Of a DNA stretch of 64,000 nucleotides, positions 22,601 to 35,639 are shown in pieces. A model generated the notes under the pieces. That model ran no database searches. It saw only the letters and a list, made by a program, of their open reading frames with translations, and had not been told where the DNA came from. The stretch's first letter is position 1. Each line of letters opens with the position of its first letter. This DNA comes from Haematococcus lacustris. Its lineage: Eukaryota; Chlorophyta; Chlorophyceae; Chlamydomonadales; Haematococcaceae. Position numbers and translations under genes: made by a program. The DNA lies in contig JASKMD010000031.1 in NCBI GenBank assembly GCA_030144725.1, positions 5,939,827 to 6,003,826 on the forward strand, written 5' to 3'.

Positions 22601-25600
22601 TCTCCGGCTTGCTGGTGTGTCGCGCACTGTCAGTCAATGCCACTGTTTGCAGCTGGTGACAAGCAAGGACAAGAGGCAGAGGAGCCTCCGGCAGAGAGTC
22701 CTCCAGTTTGTGATCCAGTGTTGTGGGAGGAGAGGTGGCAGCAAGGGTGGAGCTGGAATGGAAGGGGTTGGAGCCAGGCATGGGGGGTGGGCTTGAGGCT
22801 GCCAGATTGCCCCACACCCTGGTCACTTCCTGGTGCTGGCTATGGGTAGCGGCTTCATCACAAGGTGGCAGAGGCTTATCACAAGCTGGCAGCAGGTACT
22901 GCACCCTCGTCTGGGCCAGGCCTGGCTGGGCATTTGGCTGGCTCAGCCGGGCCTCTGGTGCCAAGTTGCTCCACACCTTTGCAGGAGTGGCGCGGCTGTC
23001 CCAGCGCTCAGAAGGAGGGGGCAGGGCCAGGAGCTGCTGATACAACCCAGGGACGCTGTTGAGCACCAGCTGAGTTGAAGGAGGCGGCGGTAGGAATGAA
23101 GTTATGCGGCCAACCTCCTCCCTGAGCCTCATTTCTGGTGCTCTCCCGTGACCCCTGTGATGCTCGTCTCCATGACAGCAGTCTTCAGCACTTTTCTCAG
23201 GCTCAACCAGGAAGGGGCTAGGCAATGAATGAGAGCACTCACTGGTCCCAGCGCCGGCTGTGTCCCTTGCATGTGAGCAGGGAGCAGCGGGCTCTGCAGC
23301 TGGGCTGGGCTGGGGCCTGGCGTCCTGAGGGGGCAGCTTGTCTAGAGTCGTGCTGGGTGGAATAGGTAGGTGTGTGACTACCTGGCTGGTGTAATGTGAA
23401 GCAGAAGGCATCATCTCTAGGGGGCGCTCTGTCTGCTGAGGAGGTGGGGAGGACACCCTGGAAGGCACCCTCTCAATCTCCCCCTCCTGCTCATCCTTGC
23501 GGTCCCCGCTCCAGGCACCCTCTTCCCTAATCACCCTCCAGCTGGGTGCCTGTCCCCTCTCCCCTGCCGCACTCTGCACTGCCTGGCCAGCTGCCTCCAC
23601 CCAATCTTCCTGCAGCCCCAGACCAGGCTCCCCAGCTGCAGCCTGCACTGCCTGCCTGCCGGCCTGCACCCAGTCCAACCACATCTGTCTTGCTGGGCTA
23701 GCTGCTGTGTCATCAGCCACCTGTGAGGAGGAAGGGGGAGAGCAGCAGCTGTGCTCAACCCTGCCAGGGGCTGCCTGGAGACTCTGGCCCGCTGCCTGCA
23801 CTGCTGCCTGCAGCACCGCCGCCTGGAAGATGCAGCCTAGCCCTAAAGCCTCGGGCGTAAATGATACAGGGAGCCTTGGGCAAGGTTTGCCACTGTTGCC
23901 AGTGCTGACAACATTGCTACTGCTGGTACTGTTGCTGCTGGTCTCACTGCTGGGGCTGCAAGGCTGTGGAGCAGGCAAGCTGCTGCCTTCAGCGCCTGGC
24001 CCTGGTGTGCCAGCTGTGGCTCCATGAATGGCTGTAGCTGCAAGCACCAGTGGGGCACCCCAGGGGGCTGCTGAGAGCATGGGCATGTCGTCATAGCCAT
24101 AGCTGTTGCCCTGCCCTTGCACTCCCCATCCTTGTTGCCCTGGTTGACCTGATGGGGGGGCTGGCTGGCTTGCTGGCTGGGGGGGCTGGCTGGCTTCCTG
24201 GCTGGCTGGCTTGCTGCCTGCCACGTCTGATGTAGGCTCAGACGTCAGCTGGAAGGGCCCAACACCCCCCGCCACCATGCTCCCATCCTCAGGTCTTGCT
24301 GCTTGCAAGCATGGGCTTCCTTGCACTGTTGCCTCACTTGGCAGCGTAGCAGCAGCTAGGTCAGCAGGAACAGGAGGCTGCTGGCTGGGGACGACCGTGG
24401 CATGCTGCAAGCCCAGGGCCGTGTGCTGCACTGTTGTGAAGCGAGAGGCATGGAGTGTGGTGAGCTCACCCTGCAGCACATGTGCTATGTGCATGGCTGG
24501 CTCAAGCTTGGTGGCAGCAGCAGCTGTGAGCAAGCGCACTGGTGTTGGGGTAAAGGAGGGAGCGGGCAGCGAGGAGGCGGGTAGAGGGACGGTGAGAGGC
24601 ACGGGAGTTGTGGAGGTGCTGGGTGTGAGCAGCAAGGGGGGCTGCAAGCTTGTCCCACAGCCAATCAGGGCGGGCTGACCAGGACCAGACAGAGCAGGCA
24701 TCACCTGCGAGGACACACAGGGCCGTTGCTGATGTGCAGGCAGGGAGGGCCACATGAGAAACATCCAAATGGTGATAGGGAGTAACTCAGGAGCACGTGT
24801 GGGTCAAGCTCTGCCGGCCCACTCTGATCTGCACCAACCCTGCTGCACTCTTTACCACAGTGCTGTTGACAGCGCTCACCTTCTGGTGTGGTGTGGCAGG
24901 CTGGGTGATGGCCCTGCTTTGCCTGCTATTGTGGTGGACCCATGCCTGCGCACCAACAAAACAACACGTTTGTCCACCTGAACCTGAGAACCTCACCTCA
25001 CCCCACCCCACCAAGTCCAAGTTACTCCACACACCTCACACACACACTTTGCTACCTCACACATTTTTGTCGGACACACTGAAATATGCACCTGTGCAAT
25101 TTGCCCACCCCCCTTACCCCCGTGTCCATTCTTATTCTCAATGCCGTGTGAAAAGCAGGAGGGCCATTGCAGCGCTGGGCCCACATGTGAGCATGCGCAG
25201 CTGGGGCATCATGCGCTGGCATGCAAGAGGCAGGGTGAAGGCAGGTGATGGAAAGCATCACACCTTGGGTGAGTGGGTGTTCGGCAGCAGCAGCAACTGG
25301 TGCGGTAGCCGGGCTCTGTCACCCTGCTTGCCCTCCATTGCCTTGAATCTGTCTTGGCTGTTGGGAAGGTGCCGCCTTGGATCCAGCAGCTGCATGCACA
25401 GTAGGGTACAGCTACTCAGTGCACCACGCATAGATGAACATACAAACACCCTTCCACCTTCAGCTGAGCTGCATCTCCCACCCTATCCCGGGCAACTTCA
25501 ACACAGGGCCGCCAGAGTGCAGGTAGCTTTGCGATTACAGCCCTGTGACACAGGTTCAGTCCCAGCCACTGGTCTGCTGCAGGCCCAGCCAGCCCTGAGC

Positions 25601-28600
25601 ATGTGCATGACTTTCCCACCCCAGCTACCCTCCACACCCCTACACACCCACACCCCTGTGAGCTGGCAGCTGGGGCTCCTCAGCCCCTAGGAATCTTGTC
25701 ACCCACCTTGCCCAGCCCAACAGGAACCAGGGAAGAACTGGAGCTCTGCCCCTTGCCCGCCGCATGCCGTGCCCCCAATCTGCCTTCCCAACACTCTGGC
25801 AGCCACAGGCCACTGCGCCCCGCCCTTCCTGGACTTACAGCCCTACCAACACTCGCACCCAAACCCCCACCCTGGCCCAGTGCAGGTGGGCCAAGCAGCA
25901 CCCCCTGCTGCTGCTTGTATGCCACTGCATCTTGCACCAGGAGGAGGCGAGCGGGGGTCAGGAGCAAGCTGCGGGACAAGGAGGCGGGTGCCACGGTGCG
26001 AGCGCCGCGCAGCCCCGTGCTGGCCAACACATTGTTTGAAGTCAGGCCTGATGCCCGGCCCGTTGCTTGACCCATCTCCCTGGGCGGCAGCGTGGCCTGC
26101 AACCCGTGCGCCCTGCTCCAGCCTCTGCCTCCAGCCTCTGCCTCCAGCCTTCTATGATGGGCCTGTTCCAGCATCTGCGCAGCCATGCCACCTACCCTGC
26201 TTGCTTGGATGACGCTGCCCCTGTGGTTGGTGATGATGATGCTGTTCGCCTGGCCAGGTGCTGGGGGGCGACGCCCCACAACAGCATCACCCTGACCAGG
26301 CCGACCTTTTGGGTACCCCCAGGCAGCCACCCCAGCGCCCCCCCCTCCCCCTCCCCCTCCCCCCCCTTCTCCGCCTCCCCATCCACGTCGGTTGCCACTG
26401 CGCCCTTCTCCCCCTCCTTGTTGCCCCGGCTGACTCGGTGGGGGCGCTGGCTGACTGCCTGGCGTGGGCTCAAACGACTGCTGGAAGGGGCCTTCTGACC
26501 AGGGCCAGCTGGCCTGCAGGACGCCTGGCTCAGCAGGGACTTGCAGCTGGTGGTTGGGGCCCTCCTCCCAGCGCACCAGGTCCCGCATGGTGCTGTGTCG
26601 CACCAGCGCCTGGGACCACACCAAGGGCGCAGGCCAGCCAGGGATTACATGTAGGCGGGTGGTGTGAAAGGATGGCAGTGTGCCACACCCTTTGCAAACA
26701 GTTCATGACGCAGCAGCTTTGTTGGTAATGATACACACCATTGTTCATGAAACACACCAGCCTGGTTTGACTGCTGGGCATTGTTTAATCACAAAAGCCC
26801 TGTTTGCAGGCACCCCTCCTGCACTGCCTGGCTTCACAACAATGTTGCTGATGCATCACGGGAGGTGGGGGGTCGTGCTTGTCATACAAGCCAGTGTGCA
26901 GCTTAGCGGGCCTGCTTACCTTGATCTCATATGTTCCTGGCGCCAGCCTGAGCTCAGCCACCCACACGTTGCCAGGGGTCCAGTGCATCTGCACGGCGTG
27001 CTCAATGTCCCACGACCCAAACTCAGGGGTGTTGCCAGACACCTGCATGATTTACGCAATGCATGGGGCAAGGAGGTCGCATCAGAGGCATGCAGCCATC
27101 AAGGTGCAACGCCCAGACCCTCCCTCTTTTGAGCCATGCGCCATGCACGGGTTTAGGATTAGCGTTAGGGCTAGGGTTAGTGCCATGCACAGATAACTGG
27201 AAGGTAACTGCACTACACAGAATTTACCATTTACCCATCGTTAGGTATTTAAGAACAAACAGTGTCGCCATTACGGGACCCTGCCTTGGTGTGAGCAAAC
27301 GCAGGCCGCAGGGCAGTACAGTGCCCACCCACCTTGATGACCTCTCCAAAGTCGACCTTATAGGGCAATGCCAACTGGACCAGCACCACGCGTTCCTGCT
27401 CGGTGGCAGGCTGGCCCGGGCCCTGCAGCAGGCCAGGTTATTGGCATGGTTGTTAACACCTTGTCCAGGTTTGGTTGGGCCCATGTTTGTGACCAAGTTT
27501 ACATTTGTGTGACAAAAGAAGGCTAAAGAGCCCGCCATTTTGACCATGAGCTAGGTGCAGGGCAAGGCCGACAAAGCAGGGCATTTGCTCGGGTTGACAT
27601 GCGTGGCAGCGTAAAGACGGCATGCGAGGCGACCTACCTGGGCCATAGCTGCATGTGTCTCTGGCGGGGGGGTGATGGACCAGCTAATGATGGCCATCTG
27701 GGGGTCTTCCCCGCCAGGCTGCGTGTCAGCGTCATCGGCTGAGGAGGACACCACAAAGCCAGGGTGGCTGCTTTGCGCCGTGCGGGCCAGTGAGGGGCTG
27801 CGGGTGTGTTGCCTGACCGGGCTCCTGCTCATGCGGTCGGTGCTGTCACTGCCCGCAGCTGCACCAGACTGCCCCTTGCGTGAGGGGGTCGGGGTACGCA
27901 CACGAGGCTGGAGGCCTGAGGTGGGGGGTGGCAGATTCATGATGCTGCAGTCGCCTGCCGCAGCGTCAAGGTCTTCCCCAGCATCCCCCAGCACGCCAAG
28001 ACCCACACCACCATAGCCAAAGTCCTGCGCAGCTTCATCAGCCCCCTCATCACCACCATCCTTGTGGGACGCCTCCTCCACCGACTCCCCCCGTGACATC
28101 GTAGTGTTGGCAGGTGCTGCTGCAAGCTGAGCTGCTGGCTCTGATCTTGGCTCCTGCTGCAGCTCCCTCTGCTGTTGTGGCTCAACCGCTTGCAACATCT
28201 GCAACTGTAACGCCTGCTGCAGCTCCTCCTGCTGCTGGCGCTGCTGTTGTTGGTACAGCTGCTGCTGGTGTTGCTGCTGCTGCCGGCCCTCCCCATCCCA
28301 GCCTTGTGGCACCTGCTGCTGGCTGTGTGGGTCAGTGCCCTGTCCCTGCTGCGCTGCATACATGGCCTGCAGCTGGCTGTGGGCCTGCTGCAGCTCTTCA
28401 CCCTGCTGCAGCTCCATCATCAGCAAGCCCTCCAGGTCAGCCATGGTGTCAGTGTCTGATGGGTCAGGCAGCAGACCAGACATGCTGCCCAGGCGCCCCA
28501 TCATCCGGCCGGCTCCAGCTCCAGAACCCGCACTTGAGAAACCACCCACCCCTTTCCCCACAACCCCACTACTAGCCTGTTCTTGCTGCGCCAGCAGCTG

Positions 28601-31600
28601 CTGCTGCTGCTCCTGCTGCCTGAGCTGCAGCTGCTCCTGCTGCCCGAGCTGCAGCTGCTCCTGCTGCTGTCCTTGTGCTTGCTGATCCTCCTCTTGCCAG
28701 CCTGCGTGCTCCTGGTCGGTGGGAGGAGGTGCAGACGTGGACGGGGACAAGCCTGGACCCTGTGTGGTCAGGTCAGGGCGGTGGTTGCCGTTCAGGCCCG
28801 GCGCAGTTGTAGCTCCAGCTCCCAACAGAGGGGCGCCCAAGTCTACCTGTCCGACAAAGGGAGCTGCTGCAGCCTGACCAGCCTGGTCAGCTGGCTTAGC
28901 AGCAGGGTGCAGGGGGTGAGAGGGGGTTGGTGGCGCCTGTGGGGAGGGTGGGGGGGGCCTGGGGCTTGTCAGGCTGCTGGCGGCCAGCCGCTGGCTCGTG
29001 GGGAGAGGGGGAGGGGGGGCGGGGGGAGGGGCTGGTGAGGGGCTGTGGGATTCTGGCTCAGGGATCTCCTCCCCGCAAGACTGCCGCGTGGCCTGTACCT
29101 GCGCCATAGGGAGGGGAGAGCAGATAGGAGAAGCAGGTGGCAGGGGAGGTCGGCATGGCAGGGCAGCTGCATTCGCTGGAGCTCAGGAGCGCTTGGGGAA
29201 CATCCCAAACAACGGCTGCAAGGCGTGAAGTGAAGATGAAGTGTACAGTCACAAAGTACCAGCATTGCAGGTGTGGTATTGCAGGCAACGAGAGAGGGGA
29301 AAGCTACCACAGGCCACTTTTTCCCATATCTATCCATCACCATCTATTACGTCAGCCATAACTACAGCAACGGCACCAGCAACTGCCATTCCAACAGCAG
29401 CAGCAGCAGCAATGGCCAGTGAGCAGATGTGCTTTCACCTGGGCCAGCACCCCTCTTGCCCTCTGCAGTTTCCTGGATATCTCTTCCTGCTCTGCCTGCG
29501 GCAGGGCAGCGCACAGGTGCTGGCTGGCCTCCAGCTTCGCCACCAGGGCCTGTACCTCCACTTCAGAGGCCCTCAGCTGCTGCAGCTTGCGCTTCATGCC
29601 CACCGCATCAGAATGCAGGTCAGCATGTACACCAGCCAGCCCTGCCATCAGGCTGGCTGTGGGCGAGGGTGGGCGGACCTCGGCTACCTCCCCCCCTGCC
29701 CCTGTCCCCGCCCCTGCCACGTCACCACCCTCTGCCAGCTGCGGCCCAGCTGCGGCCCTCTCGCTGCCTGCTGCCACTCTGCCCCTGCCCTCAGCCAGCT
29801 GCTCAACTATGGGCCTGGGGTCCAACGGGGAGGGTGCTGCTGACTGCTCTGCCGCCTGGCTCCCTGGGGGTGGTGAGGGGGTCCGCGGTCCGTTGCCGCT
29901 GTCTTGCTTAGGGCCAGAGTTGCCATAGACCAGGCCCGGGCTGCGGTTGCCCACACCCCCCGAGGACAGCGCTTGCAGCCGTGCGGCAACAGACATTGAC
30001 CCAGGGCCCATGGCGACAGCTGCTCCTGAGGCGCCTCGAGATCCTCGACGCAGGTCGGGGCGAGAGGGCTGTGGGGAATCCCCTGAGCCCATGCGTTGGA
30101 AAAGTGGTGTGCGGGCTGGGGCAGTCTCTGGGGGGCTGCGAGGGGCAGGGGAAGCTGGCCGAGCTGCCGCGGGGGGGGAGGGGCTGTTGCTTGCGGCTGG
30201 AGAGGCAATAGTGGTGGATGCTGGGGCAGAGGCTGCAGGGGGTGAGCTGCGCTGGAAGGGTTGCTGCCCCGAGTGTGAGTTCAGCCCGCCTGTGCCTGGG
30301 GAGGGGGGGCTGGGGGAACGATTGCCTGGCTGCAGACTACCTGCACTCTGCTGGGTCGCAGAGCTGGCATGAGCCAAAGGGCTAGCAGGGCGGGGGGGCC
30401 TCTTACTGCCAGGAACACTTAGGAGCATGGGGGGAGCTGACAGGTCAGGGGATCTATTCCTGATGGCTGCGCTGGGTTCTGCCAGGGAAGGGGGGGAGGG
30501 ATGAGTGCTGGGTGCCTTCAGGGGAGAGGCCTGAGCTCGGCTGGATGATGGACTGCCATGGGTGGAGGAACGGCTGGGAGGCTTGGTGGCTGCTGGGCGG
30601 GGGGGTGCCCCTAGCAGGGCAGCGTACTGCAGCAGGCAGGCAGGAGCATACAATGAGCATGCAATCAGCATCCAATGAGCAGGCCCAGAGCCACCTGACC
30701 TGATAGACACAGATGAGTCCCTAGTCAGGGCAAGTGCAGGTGCACAGGCTAGTCAGGTGTCAGAGCTCATTAGTTAGGCCCTTGCCCGCCTCCAAAGATC
30801 AGTGACATACAGTAAAGCATCAACTCAGTTGCGCCTCTTCCCCACCCCCCCTCTGGCCGTAAGGGCTGGTAAGGGAGAATCCTATGTGCCGCCTGTTGAT
30901 GCTAGAGCCCCATCCCCCAACCCACTGCCTGACCCACTCGCCTGTGCTTCAATCGCCGCAGCACTGGCAGCGAACTCCTCAGCCTGCATGTTGCCGGCGT
31001 CAAACTCCTTTCGCAGTCGCCTGAGAGCGTAGGTGCGCTTGCCCACCAGGCTGGCTCGCTCCTTCTTGGTGAGGCCGGGAGCAGCTGCCCCCGCCAGGCC
31101 CCCCTCGGGCCCTGTGGCAGACCCACTGCGCCTGCGCCCAGTCTTGGCAGCTGCTGCACTGCCACCATCTACAGCTGGGCCGGCAGCAACCAAGGGAGTG
31201 GCAGAGAGTGGGTTAGGGTGAGCTGTGGCGGTGTCAGCCTGTGCCACCGGCTCAACTGGAAGCATGGGGCTGTCAATGTGGCTACCTGCCTCATCCACAC
31301 CAGCATCACCCTCAGCCTGGTTAGCCGGCAGGACTTCAGCAAGGAGTTCAGCAGGCTGTGGGCTAGAACGGAGTGCCTCAGCAGGGCTTCCCTCCAGCAA
31401 GCCTGGCCCTGGCCCAGCCTCCGCCCCTGTGGGCAGCGCTTGGCTTGGAAACCAGCTCTCCACCTCCTCCTCTGCAGCCTCCTCGTTTTCATGCTCAAGC
31501 AACGCATCCTGCTCCACTGCTGAAGCCGCCACTCCCTCACCCCACTGCTGCCCAAGTGTTGCTGCTCCCAGAAACCCTTCGCCACCCCACTGCTGCTCTG

Positions 31601-34600
31601 CTGCTGTACTCTCCACCGCCTCCTCGTCACCCCACTGCTGCCCAAACGCTGCTGCTTCCGTGAACCCTTCCTCGCCCCACTGCTGCTCCACTGCTCCCCC
31701 CTGCTCTGCCTCCTCCGCTGCACCCTCCCGCTCCCCCTCAAACTCGCTGGGAAGCAAGGGGCTCCACTGCTCTTCATGACTTGGCTCCTGGTCAGGCAAC
31801 GCAGCTGGGTCGGTGCGGGGCGGATGCAGCGGATGCAGGGCTGGAAGCGGGGCAGCAGAAGTGGTATGCAGTGGTGGAGGGTCCCGGGAGGGTGATGGGT
31901 ATGTGGCCAAGGAGTAGACCTCGTTGGTGCAGGTGACAAGGCCTGCTTCATGGAGGCGGCACAGGGCGGCGTCCACCTGCCACAGCGCCAGGTGGGCCCT
32001 GCGCACCATGATGCGTGCAAGACTGTGTCACCATCATCACCACCATCATCATCCGGGCTACTGGTGTCAATAGCTGAAGGACCCTGCAGAGGGGGGTGAC
32101 AGTTGTGTCAATCCCTCCTGAGCTGATTGAAAAGGACCCCTAGGCCATACCTTAGTCCAGATTGAGCCCTCAGCTGCCTTGCAGCCTACCAAGTACCATC
32201 AGAGGATGCATGCAGCTGCCAGCAGTGTGAGGTGGGCCCCCCTCACCAGGAGCAGTGGAGGGCACAGCTACAAGTGGTAGCTGCTACAGCTGTTAGCACC
32301 AGGCTGTCAGACAATCAACCCCTGGCCATTGCCGTCCCTTATCCCAAGTACCCCGATCAGGTGCAGCGGTTCACAAGGCTGTGGGACAGCTTGCCACTCA
32401 CTGGCCACTGCCCTCCCTCATCCCAAGTACCACAACCAGGGGCGCACCCAGCTGTCAATGCTGTGGGATGGTTAGCCACTCACTGGCCATTGTCGTCCCT
32501 CATCAGGGCGTGCACCTGCTCCACCCCCAGGCAGTGGTTGCGCTGCAGGAGGTCCAAGGCCTGCTGAGCAACACCCTGGATATCGAAGAAGGCCTCAGGG
32601 AACGTGGCTGCCAGGTCCCATGCGCTGCTCTGCACTGCTGGATCAGGGCTGGTGCGCCCCCCAAACAGAGGGGACGCAGAGGGGACCTCCTCCCCCTCCC
32701 CCACTTTCTCTGCCTCGTCCACCTCCGTCTGTGACCCTTCTGACATACTGGCCTCGTCCGCACCGTCTGCCCCCTTATCATAAACCCACCACCGCACGCC
32801 CAGCTGCTCTGCGGACGCCCTGCCTGCCTGCACAGCGCTGCCCTCTACCTCAACAGGTGAGTCAGGCTCAAAGTCTGAGTCAGTGCTTTGGTCCGACCAG
32901 GAGTAGAGCTGGTGACCTGCTGGGTCAGCAGCTGCAGGCAGGGCTGGCGCGGGGGGCTGCTGCAGGTGGTGCTGGTTGTCGGGTGGCAGGGCTGGATGGG
33001 GGCCCTTGCGCCTGACCAGCCTCAAGTTACCACGGGGGTCCCTCACCAGCTGCCCCTCTGCTGCCAACACGTCCAGCACCCGGCTCAGCTCAGAGGCAGT
33101 CGCTTTGGGGGCCCTGCAGGAGCATCCCATTCGCTGCTTGCCGCTTCTGCCCTGCTGCTTTGAGCAAAGGCATGGGTGCAGCAATGTGGAAGCTGGAAGA
33201 CTTTGAGCTATAGCAAGGTGACATGAGATGCCTGGCTTGTGCTAGCATGACAATTGCAGCCTCGGTGGGTAGCAGCAGCACCAAACCGCTAGTGCGCGGC
33301 AGACATGGCAGGCTGATGCACACCCTTGTCAGCCCACACCACACCTGCCTTGACAGGTGATGTGAATGGTGAGCATGCAACGAAAACCCTTAGCGGCCAA
33401 GTGTGCGGCAGCACCCTCCTCTCAAATTCCCCCTTCCCCCACCCCCACCTCTTGGTTCTGGAAGAGAGCTTGGCCAGCAGGGCATTGAAGGTGATGCCTG
33501 CTTCACCTTCAAGCACCCCCAACACCTCCTTCTCCAGGCTCACACCCAGCACCCCCCCTGCCTCCTGCTCCGTCGCTGGTTTGGGACCTGTTGCTGCCGC
33601 CGCAGCATGCTGTCGTGGGCTGCCTGCAGCTTCCTGGACCCAGCTGCTTGGTGAAGGGTCCAGGTGGGCAGTGGCAGCAGCGGTGGAGGAGGAGGCAGGC
33701 GTGAGGGGTGGGGTCTTAGCCAGCTTGATGTTGCCGCGAGTGTCGCGCACCACCCGGCCTGCCTCACTCATGCGGTCCAACAGCTCACCCAGCTCCTGAG
33801 AACTCCATGGTGGGTCACTGCAATAGAAGCCGAGGTCAAAACCGTCAACGGCATGCGGCTGCTTCAGTAGCTTCATGGGGAGCAGTTGCATGATGCGGAT
33901 GGTGGTGCTAAGCATGATGACAGGTTGGCAGTGAGGCCACAGTCAACATCAGGCCGGCTGGCGGGGGCGGCAACAAGGGGATAAGGAGCATACTGGTTGA
34001 CTGGGCCCAAGCTGGGCAGCCTGTACTGTGGCGTGGTCGAGTTGACTGGGCAGCGTTACCAGACAGACACCTTTACAACCAACCATGCATATGACGCTTG
34101 CTGTGCTTGCCTGGACTGTTTCTTGAGCCCTGCCAGCAGCCAGTTTGTAGAGATCCCAGCCACCCCCTGCAGCAGCTTCACCACTTGCTGCTCACGCTGC
34201 ATGCTGCCCTCTGCACCATTCGTCTCCAAACAAATCGTTGACTGGGAGGGTTGGGGAGGAGCAGGGACAGGGCTTGCACGCCGCTCAGTGTGGGAGATAG
34301 GGTGAGGCAGGGCAGGGGGAGGGACAGGGGGGGGGCCATTGCCCACAGAACTGGGTGCGAGCCTGATGTTGCCACGTTTGTCCTGGATCACCATCCCTGC
34401 TATGCTTAGAGCTTCCAGCAGGCTCATGAACTCGTCTCTGTGCAGGCTGATGCCCCTGCACATTCCAACGCCTCGAGCAATGTAAACTAGGGTCAGTGGG
34501 CAACAACAAAATCTTCAGTGCATGCACTTAGATGGACATCGCCACACCGTGCTGCTGGACACTGCAAGCTGTGAGCTTTACAGTGATGCTGGACACTGCA

Positions 34601-35337
34601 AGCTGTGAGTTCTACATCAGCATTGGAGGGCATGCCGGCTCTACTCACTGACCGCATGGCCTTGGTTAGCTGCGCATGCAAGGAGCTGGCCGTCATCCCC
34701 GGAGCCCCTTCTAGGATGTTGAGTATCTCCTGCTGTAGCTCTTCTGCTGTGGCTGCCTCGTCACATGTCTCTGGTGGGATGGCTTGTCTGGCCACCGCAT
34801 CTTCAGCTTCTGTGTTTGGAGCTGGTGGACTGATTGGGGAAAAGGTCAGTGCTGATTTGGACAGCTTGACGTTCCCCCTATTATCCTTGATAACAAACCC
34901 TCTGCGGCTCAGGTTGTCCAGCGCTTGACTCAGCTCTGCATGGCTGATTTTGTGGCCGCTGCAGGATCAGGCAAGTGTTGGGATAAGACTTTGGGTAAGT
35001 CAGCCCTTGGGGGCCACAGATTTCCTCAGTCAGTAGTTCATTACCTGGAGGACTTGGCGAGCGTTGCCAACAGCGTGTTGAAGGTCGTTCCTGGGAGGTC
35101 TTGCAACACGGCGACCACCTCCCGCTCGACCAGGTCAGCAGGGGCCGTAGAGTTTGACACAGCGCAGGCTGCCTCCACGCGCCTGCTGCGAATGCCGCTG
35201 TACGCAGTGCGGAGCAAAGCGCCGTGCCGTTGACCACCGGTCTCGATTGCGCGCTTGCTGTGCTTGATGCCCGCAGCTTGCTTCTTTAACAAAGACCCTG
35301 CGGCAATCCGTGAAGGAGCGGCTATACCGCAGTCCAT
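19696..35337 (-). CDS. Giant protein with winged-helix-like repeats and two CBM20 starch-binding domains
   Basis: Seventeen exons join in phase: 35045-35337, 34653-34958, 34111-34455, 33449-33817, 32484-33113, 30942-32022, 29439-30626, 27638-29098, 27333-27422, 26920-27042, 25707-26609, 25264-25389, 21942-24704, 20680-21261, 20272-20346, 20000-20122 and 19696-19812 (about 3,524 residues). The N-terminus is basic with a VEAACAV site typical of algal plastid leaders. Five modules follow (about residues 70-690). Each has a helical half (EREVVAVLQDLPGTTFNTLL) and a half like ELSQALDNLSRRGFVIKDNR-GN-hydrophobic, as in winged helices. Next are a SHOCT-like stretch (about 965-1005), a coiled coil (about 1340-1404) and Gln/Pro/Ser-rich regions. 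CBM20 domains lie at about 1892-2000 and at the C-terminus (3421-3524). A starch-bound plastid scaffold is inferred. It could be two genes; the join across exons 11-13 is least certain. Two introns use GC-AG. Confidence 0.7.
21471..21690 (-). mobile_element. 3' end of a TnpB/Fanzor-like element
   Basis: Lies in intron 13 of the giant CBM20 gene. On the minus strand it begins within the last codons of the family protein (AQQPVAQ then stop at 21651-21653) and continues through the same 3' flank as 14085-14264, including the words CATCAGAGCATGTGTT and CCAATA/CCGGCTGTAGGTCGCAG. It ends at a CCCTAC-(5)-GTAGGG hairpin at 21471-21487. No transposase body is present, so this is a 5'-truncated or non-autonomous insertion. 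Confidence 0.6.
22077..22235 (-). repeat. Coding (CAGCAGCAGGCG)n repeat
   Basis: About 12 copies of a 12-base unit encode Gln-Gln-Gln-Ala in exon 13 of the giant CBM20 gene. The reading frame is maintained because the unit is a multiple of three. Length polymorphism is expected. Confidence 0.9.
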
Positions 35338-35639
35338 CTCGGTCTTTATGCGCTATTGACCCCGCAATTGTTGTGTTAACAGCGATGGCTTACGGGGGGG
35401 GTTAATGTGGATTGTGTTATCAATGCATTTTTATGGTTCACCCCCAATCATGCACGGGGGGTCACAAGCTGCTATTCCGTTTGTGTTGCTTCCGCCGTTG
35501 CAACTCACCCACCAGCAGCTTTGTCAGTGCTGTTCACAACGGCTCACAAGTCAGCAAGAAGCCAGCATGGAGCCAGACCCATTGATGCGGCTAGGTCGGA
35601 GTAAGGCTGAGCAGGCAGCTGAGCCCACCCAGCACCACC
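35338..35639. other. Upstream region of the giant gene, no gene seen
   Basis: This contains the promoter and 5' UTR side of the giant CBM20 gene and the left edge of a TnpB-like relic. No clear core promoter motif. A short open frame near 35405-35677 includes KAEQAAEPTQ, which is likely part of the relic. Confidence 0.4.

Noticed and set aside
21762..22796. Long plus-strand open frame rich in Leu-Leu-Arg repeats
   Set aside because: It is the antisense shadow of the (CAGCAGCAGGCG)n exon of the minus-strand giant gene. A 12-base repeat with no stop in any frame keeps several frames open.
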